A stretch of DNA of 13,523 nt from an uncultured Roseovarius sp. Its GTDB lineage: Bacteria > Pseudomonadota > Alphaproteobacteria > Rhodobacterales > Rhodobacteraceae. Under the pieces are notes generated by a model. It had not been told where the DNA came from and searched no databases. It was given only the letters and a program-made list of their open reading frames with translations. The stretch spans positions 1-13,523 of the forward strand of contig CAJXKX010000014.1 of NCBI GenBank assembly GCA_913055965.1, read 5' to 3'. Of the stretch, positions 1 to 7,124 are shown piece by piece (position 1 is the stretch's first letter; every line of letters starts with the position of its first letter). Position numbers and translations under genes: made by a program.

Positions 1-931
1 CAGCAAGGGCACCAAGATCGGCACGACCGGGCGCGGCATCGGCCCCGCCTACGAGGACAAGGTCGGCCGCCGCGCGGTGCGGGTGGCCGATCTGGCCGAC
101 GAGGCGACGCTGATCGCGCGGGTGGACCGGGCGCTCCAGCATCACGATCCGCTGCGTCGCGGCCTCGGGATCGAACCGGTGGATCGCGAGGCGCTGATCG
201 CGCAGCTCATGGAGATCGCGCCGCAGATCCTGCCCTATGCCGCGCCGGTCTGGAAGGTGCTGGGCGAGCAGCGCCGCGCGGGCAAACGCATCCTTTTCGA
301 AGGCGCGCAGGGCGCGCTGCTCGACATCGACTTCGGCACCTATCCCTTCGTCACCTCGTCCAACGTGATCGCCGGGCAGGCGGCCACCGGCGTGGGCCTC
401 GGCCCCGGCGCGATCGATTACGTGCTGGGCATCGTCAAGGCCTATACCACCCGCGTGGGCGAAGGGCCGTTCCCGACCGAGTTGCACGATTCCGACGGCC
501 AGCGGCTGGGCGAGCGGGGGCGCGAATTCGGCACCGTCACGGGGCGGCAGCGGCGCTGCGGCTGGTTCGACGCCTGCCTCGTGCGCCAGACCTGCGCCAC
601 CTCGGGCGTCAACGGCATCGCGCTGACCAAGCTCGACGTGCTGGACGGGTTCGAGACGCTGCGCATCTGCACCGGCTACGATCTCGACGGGCAGCGGCTC
701 GACTATCTGCCCACCGCCGCCGACGCGCAGGCGCGCTGCACGCCGCTCTACGAAGAGATGGAGGGCTGGTCCGCCTCGACCGAGGGCGCGCGCAGCTGGG
801 CCGACCTGCCCGCCGCCGCGATCAAGTACGTGCGCCGCGTCGAAGAGTTGATCGGCTGCCCCGTCGCGCTACTCTCCACCTCACCCGAACGCGAGGACAC
901 GATCCTCGTCACCGACCCGTTCGCCGATTGA
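1..931 (+). CDS. purA: Adenylosuccinate synthetase, 3' part (5' end outside window)
   Basis: PurA joins IMP and aspartate with GTP to make adenylosuccinate, the first committed step from IMP to AMP, in the cytoplasm. The frame is open from base 2, so the gene starts upstream of the window. About 309 residues are visible, against a usual total near 430, so roughly the first 120, including the GTP-binding P-loop, are missing. Family signatures are clear: IGTTGRGIGPAYEDKV at the left edge, FEGAQGALLDID (bases 296-333), the TRVGEGPFPTEL stretch, the arginine-rich GRQRRCGW substrate loop, the LTKLDVLDG guanine-binding motif and a C-terminal DPF. The GTG at 77 is an internal valine codon, not a start. 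The stop codon shares its last base with the ribosome-binding site of the next gene, so the two are probably co-transcribed. Confidence 0.98.
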   Translation, partial: SKGTKIGTTGRGIGPAYEDKVGRRAVRVADLADEATLIARVDRALQHHDPLRRGLGIEPVDREALIAQLMEIAPQILPYAAPVWKVLGEQRRAGKRILFEGAQGALLDIDFGTYPFVTSSNVIAGQAATGVGLGPGAIDYVLGIVKAYTTRVGEGPFPTELHDSDGQRLGERGREFGTVTGRQRRCGWFDACLVRQTCATSGVNGIALTKLDVLDGFETLRICTGYDLDGQRLDYLPTAADAQARCTPLYEEMEGWSASTEGARSWADLPAAAIKYVRRVEELIGCPVALLSTSPEREDTILVTDPFAD

Positions 932-941
932 GGAGGCAGAG

Positions 942-1184
942 ATGGCCCTTGGCTACAAGGCGCGCAAACGCTGGTCGCTGGTGGTGCTGCTGGTGGCGCT
1001 GCCCGCCTGGATCGTCGCCGCCGTCACCCTGACCGATTGGCTGCGCGCGCGCTACGAGGGTCTGCCGATGCTGGTGGAACTGGTCGTCTTCGTGCTGCTG
1101 GGCGTGGTCTGGGTGCTGCCGCTCAAGCGCCTGTTTCTCGGCGTGGGCCAGCCCGACCCCGATGAGGGGCCGGACCGGCGCTGA
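942..1184 (+). CDS. DUF2842 family small membrane protein
   Basis: This is an 80-residue inner-membrane protein of unknown function. Two hydrophobic helices are visible, about residues 11-34 and 43-62, joined by a short charged loop (LRARYEGLP). The N-terminus is basic (KARKRW) and the tail is hydrophilic. The pattern, including the VGQPDPDE tail, matches the alphaproteobacterial DUF2842 family as I remember it. The start is supported by AGGAGG at 931-936, five bases before the ATG. That site overlaps the purA stop, which implies transcription from the purA promoter. No function is assigned here; linkage to purA does not by itself show a role in purine synthesis. Confidence 0.85.
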   Translation: MALGYKARKRWSLVVLLVALPAWIVAAVTLTDWLRARYEGLPMLVELVVFVLLGVVWVLPLKRLFLGVGQPDPDEGPDRR

Positions 1185-1186
1185 TC

Positions 1187-1207
1187 TTCTTCTTGGCGAA
1201 AATACCC
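1187..1207 (-). repeat. Interspersed intergenic repeat, copy 1
   Basis: This 21-base element lies three bases after the DUF2842 stop. On the minus strand it reads GGGTATTTTCG followed by CCAAGAAGAA. A second copy, on the plus strand at 3830-3850, is identical except that one T is lost from the T-run and one G is gained after CG. Both copies lie between genes. Similar GGTATTT...CCAAGAAGAA strings seem familiar to me from between-gene regions of Rhodobacteraceae, but I cannot cite a source. It has no strong stem and no U-tract, so it does not look like a classical terminator. Confidence 0.6.
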
Positions 1208-1218
1208 GAATCCGGCCC

Positions 1219-1239
1219 CTCCGCCAGCGCAAGGCGGGG
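1219..1239. terminator. Possible bidirectional hairpin between convergent genes
   Basis: CTCCGCC (1219-1225) can pair with GGCGGGG (1233-1239), including one G-U pair, around a seven-base loop. It lies between the convergent ends of the DUF2842 gene and the dehydrogenase gene. There is no U-tract on either side, so it could equally be a chance GC-rich stem. Confidence 0.3.
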
Positions 1240-1244
1240 ACGGC

Positions 1245-3629
1245 TCAGCCCCGCATCCGCGCGCCGTCGGCGTCGAAAAGCGGCGTGGTGATCAGCCGGG
1301 CGGGGCATCGTTCTCCGAGAATCTCGATCTCGGCTTCAAGGCCGTCCTGTGCATGCCCGCTCGGGATGAGCGCCAGCGCGATCGACTTGCCCGCATGGTG
1401 CGAGTATCCGCCCGAGGTGCAGAAGCCGCGCACCTCGCCCTCGATCCAGACCGCCACGTCGAAGGCCACGAGGCGGCGCGCGGCGCCCGCCGCGCGCTCG
1501 GCCTCTGCCGCCGCGCGGCCGATGAAATCGGCGTTCTTCGACCACGCGATAAAGCGGTCCATCCCGGTCTCGCCGGGGGTGTAGTCGGGCGAGAATTCGC
1601 GCAGCCACGCGCCGAAGAACCGGTCGAGCCGCAGCGACATCATCGCGCGCATCCCGAAGGGTTTCATCCCGTGGGTCTGCCCTGCGGTCCAGAGCGTGTC
1701 CCACAGGGCGCGCTGCGCCATCGGGTCGCAATAGATCTCGTAGCCCAGGTCGCCGGTATAGCTGACGCGCTGCACGAGGCAGTCGGTCATGCCGATGGTG
1801 GCGCGGCGCAGGTCCATGAACTTCATGTCCGCCACGGCGTCGCGGCTCACTGCCGTCAGCACGTCGCGCGCGCGCGGCCCGGCGATCTGGAAGCCGTTGA
1901 GGCGGTCGGAAATATTCTCGACCCGCACGCCCGCGGCCTCGTTGAGGTCGAACCAGCGCATGTGCACCGCCTGCGCACCGTAGGAGGCGGTAAGCTGGAA
2001 GGTCTCGTCATTCAGGCAGGACACGGTGAAGTCGCCCCAGAGCCGGCCCTTGGGCGACAGCATCGGGGTGAGCGAGATGCGCCCCGGTTTCGGGATGCGG
2101 CCCGCCATGATCCGGTCGAGCCAGTCGCGCGCCCCCGGCCCGGTCACGAGATACTTGCCGAAATTGTGCACCTCGTTGATGCCGACGGCCTCGCGCACCG
2201 CGCGGACCTCGCGCGCGGTGGCCTCCCAGGCATTGGAGCGGCGGAAGGAGGGCGTCTCGAAGCGCGGCTCGTCTCCTTCGGCGAAGTAGTTGACCACCTC
2301 GAGCCCGAACTGGTGCCCCCAGACCGCGCCCATGCCGTCGAACACGTCATACATCGGCGTCTGGCGAAAGGGCCTTGCGGCGGGCAGTTCCTCGTTGGGG
2401 TAGCTGACGGAAAAGCGCTTCTGGTAGTTCTCGATCACCTTGGGGCGGGTATAGCCGGGCGTGATCCAGTCGCCGAAGCGGGCCACGTCCATCGCGGTCA
2501 CGTCACGCTCGCATTCGCCTGTCGTCATCCACTGCGCCAGCATCAGGCCCACGCCGCCGCCCTGGCTGAACCCGGCCATCACCCCGCAGGCGGACCAGTA
2601 GTTGCGCAGGCCCGGAACCGGGCCCACCAGCGGGTTGCCGTCGGGGGCAAAGGTGAAGGGACCGTGGATCACCGACTTGACGCCCGCGCGCCCCAGCGCG
2701 GGGAACCGCCTGTAGGCGAACTCGATGCTGTCCTCGATCTTGTCGAAATCGTCGGGCAGCAATTCGTGGCCGAACTCCCACGGCGTGCCATCGACCGCCC
2801 AGGGGCGGCAGGGCTGTTCGTAGAAGCCGATGCAGAGCCCGCGCCCCTCCTGCCGAAGATAGCTTTCGCCCGCCGGGTCCATGACATGCGGGTGCTCGCC
2901 CCCGCCGTCGATGATCCCGGCGATCTCGGGCACCTCGTCGGTGACGAGGTATTGGTGCTCCATCGGGTGCAGCGGCAGGTAGGTGCCGGCCATCGCCCCC
3001 ACCTCGCGCGCCCAGAGCCCGGCGGCGTTGACCACGTGCTCGGCGTGGATGGTGCCCTTGTCGGTCACGATATCCCATGTGCCGTCGGGGCGCGGGTTGG
3101 TCTCGCGCACCATGCAATGCGTCTCGATGGTGGCACCGCCCATGCGCGCGGCCTTGGCATAGGCGTGGGTGGTGCCCGAGGGGTCGAGATGGCCGTCGAG
3201 CGGATCGTAGAGCGCGCCGAGGATGCCTTCGGTATTGGTGACCGGGGCAAGTTTGGCGATCTCTTCCGGGCCAACGATATGGGTGTCGAGCCCCATGTAG
3301 CGGTGCTTGGCACGTTCGGCGAGCAGCATGTCGAAGCGGTCGCGGTTGTCGGCGAGCGTCACGCCGCCGACATGGTGCAGCCCGCAGGACATGCCGGTGA
3401 TCTCCTCCAGTTCCTTGTAGAGGCGGATCGTGTAGCCCTGCAGCGCGGCCATGTTGGTATCGCCGTTCAGCGTGTGAAAGCCCCCCGCCGCGTGCCAGGT
3501 GGAGCCGGAGGTGAGTTCCGAGCGTTCCAGCAGCATGACGTCGGACCAGCCGAGTTTCGTGAGGTGATAGAGCACGCTGCAGCCGACGACGCCGCCGCCG
3601 ATGACGCAGACGCGGGTGTTGGTTTTCAT
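1245..3629 (-). CDS. FAD-dependent dehydrogenase with GcvT domains (dimethylglycine/sarcosine dehydrogenase family), A
   Basis: This 794-residue protein probably demethylates dimethylglycine, sarcosine or a related N-methyl amine and passes the methyl carbon to tetrahydrofolate. The N-terminal DAO-type flavin domain (about 1-370) has the GGGVVG dinucleotide motif at 11-16 and a TSGSTWHAAG motif. Its His46 matches the histidine that carries covalent FAD in mammalian DMGDH and SARDH. A linker domain follows, then a GcvT-like folate domain (about 430-680) with the WGDFTV aspartate near 533 and YTGDLGYEIY at 624-633, and a GcvT C-terminal barrel to the end. The start at 3629 is chosen because AGGAGG lies eight bases upstream (3638-3643) and the flavin motif sits at the usual distance; the 20 codons upstream in frame are not needed. 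It is a paralogue of the divergent gene at 3955. The exact substrate is not decided by sequence; the VGGVTLADNRDRFD stretch looks slightly more SARDH-like. Confidence 0.9.
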   Translation of the reverse strand: MKTNTRVCVIGGGVVGCSVLYHLTKLGWSDVMLLERSELTSGSTWHAAGGFHTLNGDTNMAALQGYTIRLYKELEEITGMSCGLHHVGGVTLADNRDRFDMLLAERAKHRYMGLDTHIVGPEEIAKLAPVTNTEGILGALYDPLDGHLDPSGTTHAYAKAARMGGATIETHCMVRETNPRPDGTWDIVTDKGTIHAEHVVNAAGLWAREVGAMAGTYLPLHPMEHQYLVTDEVPEIAGIIDGGGEHPHVMDPAGESYLRQEGRGLCIGFYEQPCRPWAVDGTPWEFGHELLPDDFDKIEDSIEFAYRRFPALGRAGVKSVIHGPFTFAPDGNPLVGPVPGLRNYWSACGVMAGFSQGGGVGLMLAQWMTTGECERDVTAMDVARFGDWITPGYTRPKVIENYQKRFSVSYPNEELPAARPFRQTPMYDVFDGMGAVWGHQFGLEVVNYFAEGDEPRFETPSFRRSNAWEATAREVRAVREAVGINEVHNFGKYLVTGPGARDWLDRIMAGRIPKPGRISLTPMLSPKGRLWGDFTVSCLNDETFQLTASYGAQAVHMRWFDLNEAAGVRVENISDRLNGFQIAGPRARDVLTAVSRDAVADMKFMDLRRATIGMTDCLVQRVSYTGDLGYEIYCDPMAQRALWDTLWTAGQTHGMKPFGMRAMMSLRLDRFFGAWLREFSPDYTPGETGMDRFIAWSKNADFIGRAAAEAERAAGAARRLVAFDVAVWIEGEVRGFCTSGGYSHHAGKSIALALIPSGHAQDGLEAEIEILGERCPARLITTPLFDADGARMRG

Positions 3630-3697
3630 GGGGGCGGCCTCCTGTGGTTCGGGTTTTGCCCAAAGTGCGACGGCTGCACCGCGCCGCATGCCGGTTT

Positions 3698-3713
3698 GCG
3701 ACAGGATGTGTCG
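3698..3713. promoter_or_regulatory. Palindromic operator candidate, copy 1 (left dehydrogenase side)
   Basis: The sequence GCGACAGGATGTGTCG contains a perfect CGACA-N5-TGTCG inverted repeat and is identical to the copy at 3872-3887. It lies 69 bases upstream of the left dehydrogenase ATG. Read toward that gene, the palindrome is followed by CAAACCGG, close to the GAAACGGG that follows the other copy when read toward its own gene. A dimeric transcription factor is the natural candidate ligand, but none is encoded in the window. Confidence 0.65.
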
Positions 3714-3778
3714 TTTCCCTTGGGTCGCGGGGTCTTTCGATGCGGTGCGGCTGCGCCGCGCCGGTTGTGTGGGGATGA

Positions 3779-3808
3779 GGGGCCCTGCCCCGTCGCACCG
3801 AAGGTGCG
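3779..3808. other. Two adjacent GC-rich hairpins midway between the operators
   Basis: GGGGC-CCT-GCCCC (3779-3791) and CGCACC-GAA-GGTGCG (3794-3808) form two perfect short stems separated by two bases, almost exactly centred between the two palindromic elements. There is no U-tract. They could be a DNA boundary, part of an unseen transcript, or simply a result of GC richness. Confidence 0.4.
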
Positions 3809-3829
3809 CATCGAGGAGACCGCTTTCCG

Positions 3830-3850
3830 GGGTATTTCGGCCAAGAAGAA
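3830..3850 (+). repeat. Interspersed intergenic repeat, copy 2
   Basis: This reads GGGTATTTCGG followed by CCAAGAAGAA on the plus strand and matches the minus-strand copy at 1187-1207 over its length, apart from a one-base shift in the middle. It lies 22 bases before the right-hand palindromic element. Confidence 0.6.
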
Positions 3851-3871
3851 ACAGCGGGGCCGTGTATCACC

Positions 3872-3887
3872 GCGACAGGATGTGTCG
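3872..3887. promoter_or_regulatory. Palindromic operator candidate, copy 2 (right dehydrogenase side)
   Basis: This is an identical copy of the element at 3698-3713 (GCGACAGGATGTGTCG, with CGACA-N5-TGTCG symmetry). It ends 68 bases before the ATG of the right-hand dehydrogenase, mirroring the other copy. Read toward its gene it is followed by GAAACGGG. Confidence 0.65.
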
Positions 3888-3954
3888 GAAACGGGCAATC
3901 GCCCGGCCTGTGCGCGCTTCAGGGTGGCGGGGTGAAGAACCCGAGGGATACCCC

Positions 3955-6381
3955 ATGAAGACCCATGCACAGGCTGTCGTGATCGGCGGTGGCGTTATCG
4001 GATGCTCGATCCTCTACCACCTGGCCAAGCTGGGGTGGAGCGATGTCGTTCTGCTCGAGCGCGACGAGTTGACCTCGGGCAGCACCTGGCACGCCGCGGC
4101 CAACATTCACGGGCTGCATGACAGCGCCAATATCAGCCGGTTGCAGCATTACACGATGAATTTGTACAATGAGTTGGAGGCGGAGACCGGGCAAAGCTGC
4201 GGGGTGTTCCAGCCCGGCTCGCTTTATCTCGCGCAGACCGAGAACCGGGCGCATCAGTTGCGGCTGCAGGCGGCGAAGGCCAAGCTTTACGGCATGAACT
4301 TTCACGAGATTTCGCGGGACGAGGCCGAACGGCTGCACCCTCTGGTGAATTTCGACGGCATCCGCTGCATCATGTACGAGCCCGATGGCGGCAACGTGGA
4401 CCCTTCGGGCGTGACCAATGCCTACGCCGTGGGGGCGCGGCAGCGGGGGGCGGAGATCCACCGCTTTACCCCGGTGACGGCGACCGTGCCGCAGGCGGAC
4501 GGGACGTGGATCGTCGAGACGCCCAAGGGCGATATCCGCACGCCCTGGGTGATCAATGCCGCCGGTCTCTGGGGGCGCGAGGTGGCGAAACTGGCGGGGA
4601 TCGAATTGCCCTTGCAGCCCACCGAGCACCAGTATTTCGTGACCGAGACCATCGCCGAGATCGCCGGGATGGACCGGCGCCTGCCCTCGGTGGCGGATCG
4701 CGACGGCGAATACTACCTGCGGCAGGAGGGCAAGGGCCTGCTGATCGGCGCCTATGAGCGCGACATGAAATTCTGGGCCGAGGACGGCACGCCGCTCGAT
4801 TTCGCGCATGACCTGTTCCCCGACGACCTGGAGCGGATCGAGGACAACATGATGCGCGCCATCGACCGGGTGCCGGTGGTTGGCGAGGCGGGGATCAAGC
4901 GGGTGATCAACGGCCCGATGATATGGTCGCCCGACAGCAATGTGATCCTTGGCCCGGTGCCGGAGTTGAAGGGGTATTTCTGCTGCAACGGGATCATCCC
5001 CGGCTTCAGCCAATCGGCGGGCATGGGCTGGATGGTGGCGGAATGGCTGGTGCATGGCGAGATGAAATACGACATGTTCGCCTGGGACATCGCGCGGTTC
5101 GGCCTCTGGGCCAATGACCGTGAGTTCGTGAAGGCGAAGGTGCGCGATCAATACGCGCATCGTTTCGCGATCCATTACCCCAATGAGGAGCGTTCTGCGG
5201 GGCGGCCGCTGCGGGTGCGGCCCGTCTATGAGATGCAGCGCGGGATGGGGGCGGTCTTTGGGCTCAACTATGGCTGGGAGCATCCGCTGTGGTTTGCCGA
5301 GACGCCCGGCACCGTCGATACCAACGGCTTTACCCGGCAGAACTGGTGGGGGCCGGTGGGCGCGGAGGCGAAGATGCTGCGCGAGCGGGCGGGGATCATC
5401 GACATCTCGAATTTCGCCAAGTACCGGGTCAAGGGGCCGGGGGCGGAGGACTGGCTCAACGCCGTCTTTGCCAACCGGATGCCGAAGGCCGTGGGCCGGT
5501 CGTGCCTGACGCCGCTCATTGGTGTGCGCGGCGGGATCGCGGGGGATGCGACGGTCACGCGGCTCGCGGAGGATGAGTTCTGGGTGATTTCCTCGGGCAT
5601 GGCCGAGCGCTATCACAAGCGGTTCTTCGATGCGGTGCCGCTGCCGGAGGGGACCGTGTTCGAGAGCCTGACCGAGTCGGTCTGCGGCTTCAACGTTGCG
5701 GGGCCGCGCTCGCGCGAGTTGTTGCAGCGGCTGACCAACGCGTCGCTCAGCACCGAGGATTTCCCGTTCATGCGCTCGGCGAGGATCGAGATCGCGGGGG
5801 TGGCCTGCGTGGCCCTGCGGGTGAGTTTCACCGGCGATCTGGGCTGGGAGGTGCATTGCGCGGCCGAGGATCAGGCGCGGCTTTATGCGGCGCTGATCGA
5901 GGCGGGGCGCGAATTCGGCGCCGGGCCGGTGGGCAGCCGGGCGCTGATGAGCCTGCGGATCGAGAAGGGCTATGGCTCTTGGTCCCGCGAATACAGCCCC
6001 GAATACTGGCCTCAGGAGGCCGGGTTGGCGGGGCTGTGCAAGATGGACAAGGCGTTCCTGAACAAGGCGGCGCTGGAGGCGGTGATCGGAGAGGCGGCGC
6101 GCGAGCGGCTGGTGCTGCTGGCGCTGGAGGAGGCGGATGTGAGTGCCTCAAATGCCGATGCGACGGGGGGTGAGCCGATCTTCAAGGACGGCGTGGGCGT
6201 GGGGCGCGTGACGTCCGGGGCCTACGGCTATGCGGTGGGGATGAGCCTGGCGCTTGGATATGTGAAGGGGGACGCCGGGCCGGGCGACGCGGTGGAGGTG
6301 ATGGTGCTGGGCCAGCCGCACCGCGCGCGCATCCTGGACGCTCCGCCGTTCGACCCGGAAGGCGCGCGGCTCAGGGCGTGA
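3955..6381 (+). CDS. FAD-dependent dehydrogenase with GcvT domains (dimethylglycine/sarcosine dehydrogenase family), B
   Basis: This 808-residue cytoplasmic flavoprotein has the same layout as its divergent paralogue. It has a DAO-type FAD domain with GGGVIG at 11-16 and the TSGSTWHAAA motif (His46 as probable covalent FAD site), a linker domain, a GcvT-like folate domain with the GIAGDATV aspartate near 531 and FTGDLGWEVH at 625-634, and a GcvT C-terminal barrel. The expected reaction is oxidative removal of an N-methyl group with transfer of the carbon to tetrahydrofolate. The FQPGSLYLA stretch recalls DMGDH more than SARDH, a weak hint that A and B act on successive substrates. The ATG at 3955 is chosen because GAGGGA lies six bases upstream and the flavin motif is at the same position as in the paralogue; the open frame continues to 3601 but that part is non-coding control DNA. 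Confidence 0.9.
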   Translation: MKTHAQAVVIGGGVIGCSILYHLAKLGWSDVVLLERDELTSGSTWHAAANIHGLHDSANISRLQHYTMNLYNELEAETGQSCGVFQPGSLYLAQTENRAHQLRLQAAKAKLYGMNFHEISRDEAERLHPLVNFDGIRCIMYEPDGGNVDPSGVTNAYAVGARQRGAEIHRFTPVTATVPQADGTWIVETPKGDIRTPWVINAAGLWGREVAKLAGIELPLQPTEHQYFVTETIAEIAGMDRRLPSVADRDGEYYLRQEGKGLLIGAYERDMKFWAEDGTPLDFAHDLFPDDLERIEDNMMRAIDRVPVVGEAGIKRVINGPMIWSPDSNVILGPVPELKGYFCCNGIIPGFSQSAGMGWMVAEWLVHGEMKYDMFAWDIARFGLWANDREFVKAKVRDQYAHRFAIHYPNEERSAGRPLRVRPVYEMQRGMGAVFGLNYGWEHPLWFAETPGTVDTNGFTRQNWWGPVGAEAKMLRERAGIIDISNFAKYRVKGPGAEDWLNAVFANRMPKAVGRSCLTPLIGVRGGIAGDATVTRLAEDEFWVISSGMAERYHKRFFDAVPLPEGTVFESLTESVCGFNVAGPRSRELLQRLTNASLSTEDFPFMRSARIEIAGVACVALRVSFTGDLGWEVHCAAEDQARLYAALIEAGREFGAGPVGSRALMSLRIEKGYGSWSREYSPEYWPQEAGLAGLCKMDKAFLNKAALEAVIGEAARERLVLLALEEADVSASNADATGGEPIFKDGVGVGRVTSGAYGYAVGMSLALGYVKGDAGPGDAVEVMVLGQPHRARILDAPPFDPEGARLRA

Positions 6382-6383
6382 CA

Positions 6384-6408
6384 GGGTGCGGCCCCCCGGC
6401 GCCGCCCT
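6384..6408. terminator. Possible bidirectional hairpin between convergent genes
   Basis: GGG-T-GCGGC (6384-6392) can pair with GCCGC-CCT (6401-6408) with one bulged base. It fills the 26-base gap between the convergent stops of dehydrogenase B and rlmE and reaches into the rlmE stop codon. There is no U-tract, so termination is only inferred from the position. Confidence 0.35.
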
Positions 6409-7124
6409 CAGCCGCGAAACCCGGTCGCCACCACGAATTTCTCGGAACTGTCGGCGCGCGACGCGGGCGGCTTGACGTTCGCCACCTTGTCGAAACGCTG
6501 CTTGAGCACCTTCTGCAGGTCGCCCTCGGCCCCGCCCGCAAGCACCTTCGACACGAAGGTGCCGCCCTCCTCCAGCACGTCGAAGGCCAGCCACGCCGCC
6601 GCCTCGCACAGCGCGATGATGCGCAGGTGATCGGTCTGCTTGTGCCCCGAGCTTGACGCCGCCATGTCCGACATCACCACGTCGGCGCGCCCCCCGAGCC
6701 AGGCCTTCACCTGCTCGTCCGCGCCCTCCTCCATGAAATCGAGCTGGTGGATCTCGGCCCCCGCGATCGGCTCCACCTCCTGCAGGTCGATGCCGATGAG
6801 CCGCCCCTGCCGCTTGCCCGACCGGTCGCCCAGCGCGTTGATGCGCGGCACCGCCACCTGGCACCAGCCGCCCGGCGCGCAGCCCAGATCGACCACCCGC
6901 GCGCCCGGCACGAGAAAGCGGAACTTGTCGTCAAGCTCCATGATCTTGTAGGCCGCGCGGCCGCGATAGCCCTCGGACTGCGCGCGCTTCACGTAAGGGT
7001 CGTTCAATTGCCGCTGCAGCCAGCGCGTCGAGGACGAGCGCCGCCCCCGCGCGGTCTTGACCTTCACGGTCAGGTCGCGCTGTCCGCGCCCGGATGTGTT
7101 CTTGCCGTCCGGCCCCTTCGCCAT
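6408..7124 (-). CDS. rlmE: 23S rRNA (uridine-2'-O-)-methyltransferase RlmE (FtsJ/RrmJ)
   Basis: RlmE methylates the 2'-O of a conserved uridine in the A-loop of 23S rRNA (U2552 in E. coli) using SAM, a late step of large-subunit assembly. This 238-residue protein shows the SAM-binding motif DLGCAPGGW at 79-87 and the full catalytic K-D-K-E tetrad: Lys60 (AAYKI), Asp153 (MSDMA), Lys193 (FVSKV) and Glu228 (SSEKF). It is about 30 residues longer than the E. coli enzyme, mostly from a basic N-terminal extension (first 30 residues or so) that may bind rRNA. The ATG overlaps the stop of the upstream Ppx/GppA gene by one base (TGATG) and is preceded by GGAGAGGA inside that gene, so translation is probably coupled. 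Confidence 0.96.
   Translation of the reverse strand: MAKGPDGKNTSGRGQRDLTVKVKTARGRRSSSTRWLQRQLNDPYVKRAQSEGYRGRAAYKIMELDDKFRFLVPGARVVDLGCAPGGWCQVAVPRINALGDRSGKRQGRLIGIDLQEVEPIAGAEIHQLDFMEEGADEQVKAWLGGRADVVMSDMAASSSGHKQTDHLRIIALCEAAAWLAFDVLEEGGTFVSKVLAGGAEGDLQKVLKQRFDKVANVKPPASRADSSEKFVVATGFRG

Larger units (their letters stand above)
3630..3954. promoter_or_regulatory. Shared control region of the two divergent dehydrogenases
   Basis: This 325-base gap holds no gene I can support. Reading inward from each start codon it contains a ribosome-binding site (AGGAGG at 3638-3643 for the left gene, GAGGGA at 3943-3948 for the right gene) and then one copy of a palindromic 16-base element. Between the two elements lie GC-rich hairpins and one copy of the interspersed repeat. 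I could not find a convincing -35/-10 pair for either gene, so the promoters may need an activator. Confidence 0.7.

Noticed and set aside
1353..3935. Long plus-strand open frame of about 860 codons opposite dehydrogenase A.
   Set aside because: It is a mirror of GC-rich codon usage on the other strand. The translation is rich in His, Arg, Ala and Gly with no recognisable domain, while the minus-strand frame encodes a clear enzyme.
3601..3954. In-frame N-terminal extension of dehydrogenase B by 118 codons.
   Set aside because: The extension is low in family similarity and crosses the control region. A ribosome-binding site and the flavin motif spacing fix the start at 3955.
3919..5856. Long minus-strand open frame of about 645 codons opposite dehydrogenase B.
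   Set aside because: It is an antisense shadow of a well-supported enzyme gene, with repetitive His/Arg/Pro-rich composition and no family motif.
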